A DNA stretch of 5,313 nt, taken from Clostridium sp. GTDB lineage: Bacteria; Bacillota; Clostridia; Clostridiales; Clostridiaceae. The notes under the pieces are model-generated. The model had not been told where the DNA came from, ran no database searches, and saw nothing but the letters and a program-made list of their open reading frames with translations. The position numbers and the translations under genes are program-made. Below, piece after piece: positions 1 through 4,988 of the stretch; the first letter of the stretch is position 1, and each line of letters opens with the position of its first letter. The stretch lies in NCBI GenBank assembly GCA_012511315.1, contig JAAZGI010000300.1, forward strand, positions 1 through 5,313, read 5' to 3'.

Positions 1-333
1 GCCAATGACCCATTAAACAGTAAAACATTCTCTGCGGGTTTAATTCGGGAGATTGGTCAGGGTGTAACCTGGCTAAAAGAAAATACTGAGCGCTTCATTG
101 ATTCTGTGCTGATTCTTCATGGAGCTGAAGATACTCTCGTTTCATATAAAGATTCATTAGAGTTTTTCAAAGAAATTCCTGCACAGGATAAACAAGTAAA
201 ACTTTATGGGAATTTTTTCCATGAAATATTTAATGAATATGGTAAAGATGAAGTGATGAGTGACGTAGTAAATTGGATCAAGTTTAGAATTAAGGAAAAC
301 TCGAAAAGGAATAACCCTGTAAAAAGATGCTAG
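1..333 (+). CDS. Alpha/beta hydrolase (monoacylglycerol lipase / S33 type), C-terminal part only
   Basis: The open frame runs from the first base of the window to TAG at 331-333, giving 110 codons, so the start and the nucleophile-Ser half are outside. It reads as the last third of a cytoplasmic lysophospholipase/monoacylglycerol lipase-like hydrolase (Hydrolase_4 / serine aminopeptidase S33 fold). The stretch VLILHGAEDTLVS (codons 36-48) is the family's strand plus acid loop, with catalytic Asp at codon 44 (130-132). FFHEIFNE (from codon 72) carries the catalytic His at codon 74 (220-222). The early DPLN..T motif is also typical. These enzymes cleave acyl esters of glycerol or related lipids; the substrate here is not readable. 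The protein ends in a basic tail (KENSKRNNPVKRC) beyond the usual last helix. An internal GTG at 106 is not a real start, because the frame and family similarity continue upstream of it. The family call is firm; the exact enzyme is not. Confidence 0.85.
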   Translation, partial: ANDPLNSKTFSAGLIREIGQGVTWLKENTERFIDSVLILHGAEDTLVSYKDSLEFFKEIPAQDKQVKLYGNFFHEIFNEYGKDEVMSDVVNWIKFRIKENSKRNNPVKRC

Positions 334-410
334 GGTTTATATCATCGACTCCTGTTCAAAAGCATGAAGATCGATGATGATATGAATTAAAGTTTGTGAG
401 GGGATCTATT

Positions 411-428
411 ATGAAAACCCAGAAGTGA
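411..428 (+). other. Five-codon minigene MKTQK with a good ribosome binding site
   Basis: A purine-rich GTGAGGGG (396-403) lies 7 bases before ATG, followed by only five codons and TGA at 426-428. It could be a leader peptide, the stub of a lost gene, or chance. It lies upstream of the long terminator hairpin at 471-520, and a small inverted repeat (TTGCTTT 435-441 with AAAGCAA 457-463) sits between them. No function is assigned. Confidence 0.2.
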
Positions 429-470
429 CTTAGCTTGCTTTCATGAGGCATATAACAAAGCAAACGAATA

Positions 471-520
471 AAATGTAAAAGGATGACCTTGACTACAGTT
501 AAGGTCATCCTTTTATATTT
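471..520. terminator. Long bidirectional hairpin terminator
   Basis: Bases 471-490 pair with 501-520 over 20 positions, the only non-Watson-Crick pair being a G-T wobble (475/516). The loop region 491-500 can close further (G-T, A-T, C-G) to a TACA tetraloop. The left flank is A-rich (AAATGTAAAA) and the right flank T-rich (TTTTATATTT), so the hairpin fits intrinsic termination on either strand. It would end transcription from the hydrolase gene and isolate the repressor-ABC operon downstream. Confidence 0.85.
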
Positions 521-606
521 TAGAAGTAATTTAGAACATAAATAATCATTGAACTTATTGAAGTTTTTTAAGTTTTTTAAGGAATCGTCACAGAATAAAA
601 ATATCA

Positions 607-639
607 AAACCTCATTGACCACACTAGTCAATGAGGTTT
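607..639. promoter_or_regulatory. Palindromic operator 1 (probable TetR-family repressor site, over the -35 box)
   Basis: Perfect 13-bp arms (607-619 and 627-639) flank a 7-base centre. Within it, 615-631 reads TTGACC-ACACT-AGTCAA, which matches the second palindrome (649-665) at the outer 6+5 positions. The site covers the -35 box of the promoter and its right arm reaches the first base of the -10 box. Its proximity to the repressor gene and its repetition suggest it is bound by the TetR protein encoded just downstream. The outer arms are longer than a usual TetR operator, so it could also fold as an RNA hairpin if read from upstream. It lacks a T-run and is unlikely to be a terminator. Confidence 0.7.
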
Positions 640-644
640 ATAAT
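615..644 (+). promoter_or_regulatory. Sigma-A type promoter of the repressor-ABC operon
   Basis: The -35 box TTGACC (615-620) and a perfect -10 box TATAAT (639-644) are separated by 18 bases. The expected transcription start is around 651, which leaves an untranslated leader of about 30 bases before the GTG at 683. Both boxes lie in or between the two palindromic operators, an arrangement in which a bound repressor would exclude RNA polymerase. Confidence 0.75.
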
Positions 645-646
645 GA

Positions 647-667
647 GGTTGACCGGAGTGGTCAACC
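647..667. promoter_or_regulatory. Palindromic operator 2 (probable TetR-family repressor site, over the transcription start)
   Basis: This is a 21-bp site with perfect 8-bp arms, GGTTGACC and GGTCAACC, around GGAGT. The core TTGACC-N5-GGTCAA (649-665) repeats operator 1, and the centres (657 and 623) are 34 bp apart. It begins 3 bp after the -10 box and covers the predicted transcription start. This position is typical for autoregulating TetR-family repressors. Confidence 0.75.
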
Positions 668-682
668 GTAAAAAAAGGTAGG

Positions 683-1306
683 GTGAGATCGATAGAGAGC
701 TTATTAACTAGTATTGAAAGAGAAAAAAGAAATAATATTATTAATAGTGCTATGAAGGAATTCAGTAAAAACTCCTTTCAAAATGCTTCAACCAACGTCA
801 TTGCAAAAGAAGCGGGTATTTCAAAAGGGCTTTTATTCCATTACTTTGGAACAAAAGAGAGACTTTATAAATTTTTAGAGTTTTTCTCGATTAAAGTTGT
901 AACAGATGAAATCGTTAATAAAATGGATTGGAATCAGCAAGATATATTTTTAAGATTGAAAGAAATCTCCTTGATTAAATTTAAACTACTGGAAGAGTAT
1001 CCTTATCTGACTGACTTTTCTTTCGTTGTGTTTCAAGATAAAACAGCAGATGAAATAATGCAGATTGAGCCAGGGTTTCCATTAGAGCTTTACAGTAAGA
1101 TTTATACGCATAACATTGACTTTACGCTATTTAAAGATAATATTGATCAAAAAAAAGCCGTTGATATTGTTCGTTGGACTATTGAGAAGTATGGAGATGA
1201 CTTTCGGGGCAGGGTGAAGACGGAGTCGATAGAATTTGATTATAAACAGATCGAAAAAGAAATTTATAGCTATATTGATATGTTAAAGAAATGCTTCTAC
1301 AAATAA
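683..1306 (+). CDS. TetR/AcrR-family transcriptional repressor
   Basis: This 207-residue protein is of normal TetR-family length. The N-terminal DNA-binding domain spans about residues 13-65, with the helix-turn-helix at about 36-55: ASTNVIAKEAGISKG then LLFHYFGTKERLY, the classic TetR signature. The rest is the all-helical ligand and dimer domain, which gives no clue to the ligand. The GTG start at 683 is chosen because an in-frame stop lies upstream (650-652), no ATG precedes the domain, and the next ATG (752) would remove helix 1. The ribosome binding site is poor: AAAGGTAGG abuts the GTG, so translation may be weak, as suits a repressor. The gene lies just below two matching palindromes that overlap its promoter, and 102 bp above an ABC exporter with no terminator between. 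It most likely represses itself and the exporter and is released by a small-molecule ligand. Confidence 0.92.
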   Translation: MRSIESLLTSIEREKRNNIINSAMKEFSKNSFQNASTNVIAKEAGISKGLLFHYFGTKERLYKFLEFFSIKVVTDEIVNKMDWNQQDIFLRLKEISLIKFKLLEEYPYLTDFSFVVFQDKTADEIMQIEPGFPLELYSKIYTHNIDFTLFKDNIDQKKAVDIVRWTIEKYGDDFRGRVKTESIEFDYKQIEKEIYSYIDMLKKCFYK

Positions 1307-1408
1307 CAAAGACTCATTAAGAGAAAGAAAAATATGCAAGGCTTAAGATTAAAGTGAAGAATTCTTAAGAAAGAAAATACAGCAAACTAAAGTTAGAGGA
1401 GTATTTGT

Positions 1409-2263
1409 ATGATTAGTGTTAAGAATTTGTTTCATTCTTACAACAAGGATGGAAACTATCAAGTAAAGGACGTTAGCTTTGAAGTGAAAAAAGGTGAAAT
1501 ATTTGGCTTTTTAGGACCTTCTGGTGCTGGGAAGTCGACCACGCAAAATATTTTAACCGGATTATTGCAGCTGCAAGAAGGGGAAGTTTCAGTAGCAGGG
1601 TTTGATGTAAAAAAACTTTCTAAAGATATGTTTAATAAAATAGGTATGAGCTTTGAACAGTCTAATGTTTACAGTAAACTAACAGCCAAAGAAAATTTAG
1701 AGTTTTATGGCAAACTGTTTGATGTTCCTACAGTCGAATCAATGAAACTTTTAAACATGGCGGGTTTAGGCTCAAAAGCAGATGTGAAAGCTGGAGAATT
1801 TTCCAAAGGAATGAAACATCGACTAACCTTTGCCCGTTCCATGATTAATAATCCAGAGCTGTGGTTTTTAGATGAACCAACTACTGGTTTGGATCCATCC
1901 ATTGCCGCAGATATTAAGGACATTATTCGTCGAAAAAATGAGGAAGGTGTCACCATCTTTTTGACGACTCACAATATGTTTATTGCAGACGAGCTGTGTG
2001 ACCGGGTAGCTTTTATAGTGGATGGAGAAATTAAATTAATTGATTCACCTAAAAACTTAAAGCTTCAATATGGAGACCATCTGGTGGAAGTTGAATATAT
2101 TAAAGAGGACCAATTAATGAAAGAAACATTTTCAACCATTCAGTCTGAGGATAAAAAAATGCTGCAGCAGATTATCGAAAATAATCCAATCCAAACCATG
2201 CACACCAAGGAAGCCACCCTCGAAGAAATCTTTATCAAGGTCACTGGAAGGGGGCTGGTTTAA
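1409..2263 (+). CDS. ABC transporter ATP-binding protein (exporter of the ABC-2 / drug-export type)
   Basis: This 284-residue nucleotide-binding subunit energises export at the inner face of the membrane. All motifs are present: A-loop Tyr11, Walker A GPSGAGKST (36-44), Q-loop Gln84 in SFEQSNVYSKLTAKENL, signature FSKGMKHR (131-138), Walker B LWFLDEP with Asp155-Glu156, D-loop GLDP (160-163) and H-loop His188. The signature reads SKGM rather than LSGGQ, a variant common in ABC-2 export ATPases. The C-terminal ATLEEIFIKVTGRG tail is also typical of these. AGAGGAG (1395-1401) sits 7 bases before the ATG. The order ATPase, permease, permease under a TetR regulator recalls the mycobacterial Rv2688c-Rv2686c fluoroquinolone exporter and related bacterial trios. 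That analogy is inference, and the substrate is unknown. The downstream permease gene starts after one base. Confidence 0.93.
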   Translation: MISVKNLFHSYNKDGNYQVKDVSFEVKKGEIFGFLGPSGAGKSTTQNILTGLLQLQEGEVSVAGFDVKKLSKDMFNKIGMSFEQSNVYSKLTAKENLEFYGKLFDVPTVESMKLLNMAGLGSKADVKAGEFSKGMKHRLTFARSMINNPELWFLDEPTTGLDPSIAADIKDIIRRKNEEGVTIFLTTHNMFIADELCDRVAFIVDGEIKLIDSPKNLKLQYGDHLVEVEYIKEDQLMKETFSTIQSEDKKMLQQIIENNPIQTMHTKEATLEEIFIKVTGRGLV

Positions 2264-2264
2264 G

Positions 2265-3374
2265 ATGAAACTCTTTTCAAGTTTTGTAAAGGAGTTAAAG
2301 ATCGCATCAAGGGGATTTTATTTTTACATTGAATTTCTTATGGCGGCATTAATCCTCGGAATCTTTATCTTTGCAGTTCCAGATAACTTTAGCAGCAAAA
2401 CATCTGAATACTTATATTTGGATATGCCAGCTCAAGCTAGTGAAGCTTATTTAGATGCCATCAAAGATAGCACAGATAATGTAGTGGTTAAAGACGTACG
2501 AATAGAAATGGATCAAGTCGAAAAAGATGCCCAGTTATTTTCAATCGAAAATAAGGATATTTATATTCTAAATAGTCGAGAAGATGTAGTTTATATGGCT
2601 GATAAAGAACGAAAAGTTGCAGCTGTGATTAAACTCGAGGGTGATGCTAGTTTTAAATATGAGTATTATTTGCAGGGCTATGAATCAAATAAATATAAAG
2701 ATCTCTTAAAGATTTTGCATGTGGAGTCCACAGAAACCATCGAGGAAACCATGAACCAGCAAGAAGTAAGAACCTTGTCTAGTGATTTTAACATGCTATC
2801 GGACAAAGAGAACATGCTGCCTTCTGTACTAGTCTTTAACGGTGCCCTAATGGGACTCTTCTTGATTGCAGCCTATATCTTTCTGGATCGTCAAGAAGGT
2901 GTTATCAAGGCCTATGCCCTTACACCATCACCGGTTTGGCAATACTTGCTGAGTAAGGTTGGCGTCATTATGGCTACATCGATTGTATCGAGTCTGATCG
3001 TTATAATCCCAATTATGAGAACACAGCCGAATTATTTATTGCTTTTGGTTTTACTCGTTACAACGGCTTTCTTTGCCTCATCACTGGGGCTATTAATTGC
3101 CAGTTTCTACAGCAATATCATGCAAGCTTTTGGCGCCATATATTTATTTATGATGTTAATGATTGTTCCTAATATAGCTCATTTTATTCCAAGCTGGAAT
3201 CCAGCCTGGATTAAAATGATTCCCAGTTACCCCATGCTAGAAGGGTTTAAATCGGTGCTACTAGGAAGTTCAGACTGGATATATGTATCAACAATATCTG
3301 GTGGATTCTTATTAGCTGGATTTGTTTTGTTTGGCCTTTCAAACCATCGCTACAAAAAGACTTTGTTAGGGTAG
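2265..3374 (+). CDS. ABC-2 type permease, first half-transporter
   Basis: This 369-residue membrane protein has the ABC-2 layout. A short cytoplasmic start is followed by one membrane segment (about 18-38), then a large extracytoplasmic domain (about 39-186). Five more membrane segments follow (about 187-207, 228-250, 256-280, 285-308, 340-359). After the second segment, DRQEGVIKAYALTPSP (208-223) is the usual cytoplasmic coupling segment of this family, which contacts the ATPase. The extracytoplasmic domain is rich in Asp, Glu and Lys and has no Cys. The ATG lies one base after the ATPase stop, and GGAAGGGGG (2246-2254), inside the ATPase gene's end, is its ribosome binding site, so the two are translationally linked. 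With the next gene it should form the heterodimeric membrane channel of an exporter. The substrate cannot be inferred. Confidence 0.88.
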   Translation: MKLFSSFVKELKIASRGFYFYIEFLMAALILGIFIFAVPDNFSSKTSEYLYLDMPAQASEAYLDAIKDSTDNVVVKDVRIEMDQVEKDAQLFSIENKDIYILNSREDVVYMADKERKVAAVIKLEGDASFKYEYYLQGYESNKYKDLLKILHVESTETIEETMNQQEVRTLSSDFNMLSDKENMLPSVLVFNGALMGLFLIAAYIFLDRQEGVIKAYALTPSPVWQYLLSKVGVIMATSIVSSLIVIIPIMRTQPNYLLLLVLLVTTAFFASSLGLLIASFYSNIMQAFGAIYLFMMLMIVPNIAHFIPSWNPAWIKMIPSYPMLEGFKSVLLGSSDWIYVSTISGGFLLAGFVLFGLSNHRYKKTLLG

Positions 3375-3386
3375 GGGGGAATTATT

Positions 3387-4391
3387 ATGTTGAGACGAAT
3401 TTGGACAATCTTTAAAAGAGACTTAAAGGTAAATACCAAGGATTTTATATCCCTATATATATTGGTAATCCCGATATTATTTGCGGTTTTAATCAACTTG
3501 TTTGCACCAGGAATAAATGATACAACGGTAAATTTGGCCCTAATAGACGGAGACGATCCATCTCAAGTTGACTACCTAGAGCAGTTTGCCAAGGTGGAAC
3601 TCTTCCAGGATGAAGCGGCAATTACAGCGCGGGTGGAAGAGAGAGACACCATCGTTGGGATTATTCCGGAAAACAATAGTTATATACTTTTAGCTCAAGG
3701 CAATGAGCCTGAAGAGGTGGTGGAGTTTGCTAAGCTATTAACTAGTTTCTTTGAACTTGGGATAAATGTAGAAGACACAAACAGTGAATTAATTGAATTT
3801 GGCAGGGTAGTGCCACCGCTTAAAAAGACACTGGTAAATGTCGCTATCCTATTTATTTCAATTCTTGGCGGCATGCTGATTGCTTTAAATATTGTGGAAG
3901 AAAAGGTTGATAACACACTAAGTGCTATAAACCTAACACCGACCTCTAGACTAACTTTCTTGCTGGGAAAATCAGTGATAGGGGTGTTGCTAGCTGTATT
4001 TGGATCCTTGGCCTTAACTTTGATTACTGGTTTTGCTCGTGTAAATCTTTTGCAACTAATTTTAGTCATTCTGATGACCAGCATACTAAGCATATTGGTT
4101 GGGTTTATCCAAGGGTTAACCAATAAAGATATCATTGGTGCCGCGGGAAGCATTAAACTCTTGTTTTTACCTTTGATTGCAGGGGTTTTAGCCATTGAAC
4201 TGCTAGCTGATAAATGGCAGAAGTTCTTTTATTGGAACCCTTTCTATTGGGCTTATAAAGCCAATGATGCCATATTAGATCAAAGTGGAAGCTGGGGTCA
4301 AATCTTGACGTATTCAGGTATTGTGCTTGCCCTAAGTGTTGTAGTCTATCTTTTCTTAATGCCCAAAATCAGAAAGGGATTAGAAAAATAG
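3387..4391 (+). CDS. ABC-2 type permease, second half-transporter
   Basis: This 334-residue membrane protein has the same plan as its upstream neighbour but a clearly different sequence. It has membrane segment 1 at about 22-40, an extracytoplasmic domain at about 41-148, then segments at about 150-170, 190-213, 221-243, 255-272 and 307-325. The family coupling motif EEKVDNTLSAINLTPTS (171-187) follows the second segment. The N terminus (RRIWTIFKRDLKVNTKD) is the amphipathic cytoplasmic helix seen in ABC-2 permeases. GGGGGGA (3374-3380), overlapping the previous stop codon, lies 6 bases before the ATG. It is the last gene of the operon. It probably pairs with the first permease and one ATPase dimer; the two permeases are not recent duplicates. 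Confidence 0.88.
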   Translation: MLRRIWTIFKRDLKVNTKDFISLYILVIPILFAVLINLFAPGINDTTVNLALIDGDDPSQVDYLEQFAKVELFQDEAAITARVEERDTIVGIIPENNSYILLAQGNEPEEVVEFAKLLTSFFELGINVEDTNSELIEFGRVVPPLKKTLVNVAILFISILGGMLIALNIVEEKVDNTLSAINLTPTSRLTFLLGKSVIGVLLAVFGSLALTLITGFARVNLLQLILVILMTSILSILVGFIQGLTNKDIIGAAGSIKLLFLPLIAGVLAIELLADKWQKFFYWNPFYWAYKANDAILDQSGSWGQILTYSGIVLALSVVVYLFLMPKIRKGLEK

Positions 4392-4401
4392 CAGAAAGAA
4401 G

Positions 4402-4441
4402 CAGACCGATTCAAACCGATACAGATCGATTCAGATCGATT
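4402..4441 (+). repeat. Four tandem copies of a 10-bp unit
   Basis: Starting 11 bases after the last permease stop, the sequence reads CAGACCGATT, CAAACCGATA, CAGATCGATT, CAGATCGATT, a consensus of CAGAYCGATT with two identical adjacent copies. The fifth block starts CAGA and then diverges. The 10-bp period is close to one DNA helical turn. It lies between the operon and its terminator, so it would be in the 3' untranslated part of the mRNA. It may be slippage-derived or a protein-binding array; the function is unknown. Confidence 0.75.
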
Positions 4442-4556
4442 CAGAAACGTGCAACTAGATTGAGAAGGAGAGCTAGTAGTTCAAAGAGTGATGCGTAAGA
4501 AGGGACGTTAGCTTTAAGCGACAAAGGAACTTCTTAAAACCTAATAGAAAAACGTT

Positions 4557-4610
4557 AAAGCCCTGTTTCTCTTAGGATGTTCCTTTTGGAGAAACAAGGC
4601 TTTATTATTT
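4557..4610 (+). terminator. Intrinsic terminator of the repressor-ABC operon
   Basis: AAAGCC (4557-4562) and TGTTTCTC (4564-4571) pair with GAGAAACA (4589-4596) and GGCTTT (4598-4603), interrupted by one C/A mismatch. The 17-base loop can close further with AGGA/TCCT around TGT. The stem runs into TTTATTATTT. It lies 165 bases beyond the last permease gene and separates the operon from the metal-ATPase-like gene. The A-rich left flank would let it work on the other strand too. Confidence 0.8.
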
Positions 4611-4648
4611 GGGTGTGACAGGAAAAGACGAATTAAGGAAAAAATGGA

Positions 4649-4747
4649 ATGCCAAGCTGGTGGTATTTGCTTTTAAACAATTATCTGGATAGAAGTGGCA
4701 AAGAAGCTTTAAAGATTAGGTATCTGAAATTCATTGGCAGGACATAA
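4649..4747 (+). CDS. Possible 32-codon small open reading frame, unknown product
   Basis: An ATG preceded by AAGGA (4635-4639, 9-base spacing) opens 32 codons ending in TAA. The predicted peptide starts MPSWWYLLLNNYLDRSG and ends in a basic stretch (KIRYLKFIGRT). I recognise no family. In frame +1 an open stretch starts at 4720 and continues to 4905, broken only by a TAG at 4816-4818. The two together could therefore be the remains of a longer gene joined by a frameshift. It lies just after the operon terminator, with no clear promoter of its own. It is as likely to be chance or a decayed gene as a real small protein. Confidence 0.25.
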   Translation: MPSWWYLLLNNYLDRSGKEALKIRYLKFIGRT

Positions 4748-4761
4748 TAAAAGGCTATAAT
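4734..4761 (+). promoter_or_regulatory. Candidate promoter for the metal-ATPase-like gene
   Basis: TTGGCA (4734-4739) and a perfect TATAAT (4756-4761) are separated by 16 bases. Transcription would start near 4768 and give a leader of roughly 220 bases before the ATG at 4989. No CopY box (TACA-N2-TGTA) is seen nearby, so the way metal would control it is not evident. Confidence 0.5.
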
Positions 4762-4773
4762 TCCTATAAGAAA

Positions 4774-4809
4774 TTAAATTTGCTGTATAAGTTAAATGTG
4801 CTGTATAGA
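4774..4809 (+). repeat. Two tandem 18-bp direct repeats in the leader upstream of the His-rich gene
   Basis: Copy 1 (4774-4791) and copy 2 (4792-4809) agree at 15 of 18 positions and share the core TGCTGTATA. A third, much weaker copy (11 of 18 against copy 2) may follow at 4810-4827. They start about 13 bases downstream of the TATAAT of the candidate promoter, where a regulator could bind. In one frame they read as repeated LNLLYK/LNVLYR, so a coding relic is the other explanation. Confidence 0.65.
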
Positions 4810-4988
4810 TTACGTTAGTTGGATAAATTGAGTCTACAACTTGATCCAATACTTCATTGTTTTAAAGCCTTGGAGTCACTGGAAAACATTAGTAGCGACT
4901 TTAATTAACCATGACAGCCAAGAGAGAAAGTAAACTCAGCAGTACTAATTTCTATCTGGTTTTGAGTAAATCGAACAAGGAGGTTCTC

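Larger units (their letters stand above)
4392..4988 (+). other. Long intergenic region between the ABC operon and the His-rich gene
   Basis: This stretch of about 600 bases contains the 10-bp repeats, the operon terminator, the weak small frame, the promoter candidate and the 18-bp repeats listed separately. Between 4442 and 4556 I see only weak inverted repeats (for example TAAGAAG 4496-4502 with CTTCTTA 4530-4536). Between 4828 and 4976 there is likewise only TTAAAG 4862-4867 with CTTTAA 4899-4904. TTGGAT 4819-4824 with ATCCAA 4844-4849 is similarly weak. There is no tRNA, no insertion sequence and no recognisable riboswitch. Confidence 0.6.

Noticed and set aside
313..337. AACCCT / AGGGTT inverted repeat over the hydrolase stop codon
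   Set aside because: Six base pairs with a 13-base loop and no T-tract; likely chance.
341..378. Inverted repeat ATCATCGA / TCGATGAT just after the hydrolase
   Set aside because: It is only 8 bp with a 22-base loop and no T-run, so it is too weak to call a terminator. The strong hairpin at 471-520 serves that role.
561..578. Tandem 9-bp repeat AAGTTTTTT
   Set aside because: Low-complexity T-runs in AT-rich DNA; slippage is a sufficient explanation.
356..631. Open frame of 91 codons on the minus strand
   Set aside because: It runs through the long terminator hairpin and the left operator, has no family resemblance and no convincing ribosome binding site. The region is better explained as regulatory DNA.
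1342..1369. CTTAAGA / TCTTAAG inverted repeat between repressor and ATPase genes
   Set aside because: AT-rich 7-bp stem with a 14-base loop and no T-run. It could be a weak mRNA hairpin but not a terminator, so the genes are still taken as one operon.
1705..1956. Minus-strand open frame inside the ATPase gene
   Set aside because: It is a shadow of a gene with all ABC motifs on the plus strand, and its translation matches no family.
3695..4195. Minus-strand open frame of 166 codons inside the second permease gene
   Set aside because: It lies antisense to a well-supported membrane protein. Its Ser/Thr/Ile-rich translation is what a reversed membrane-protein gene gives.
4442..4610. T-box or other riboswitch leader ending in the 4557-4610 terminator
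   Set aside because: There is no T-box consensus (AGGGTGG-ACCGCG) or other known riboswitch core, and the region follows the last permease gene as an ordinary 3' end.
4402..4812. CRISPR-like array
   Set aside because: The repeats are 10 and 18 bp units in direct tandem without spacers.
4830..4850. CopY-type box near TACA (4835-4838)
   Set aside because: The required TACA-N2-TGTA partner is absent; the sequence reads TACAACTTGA.
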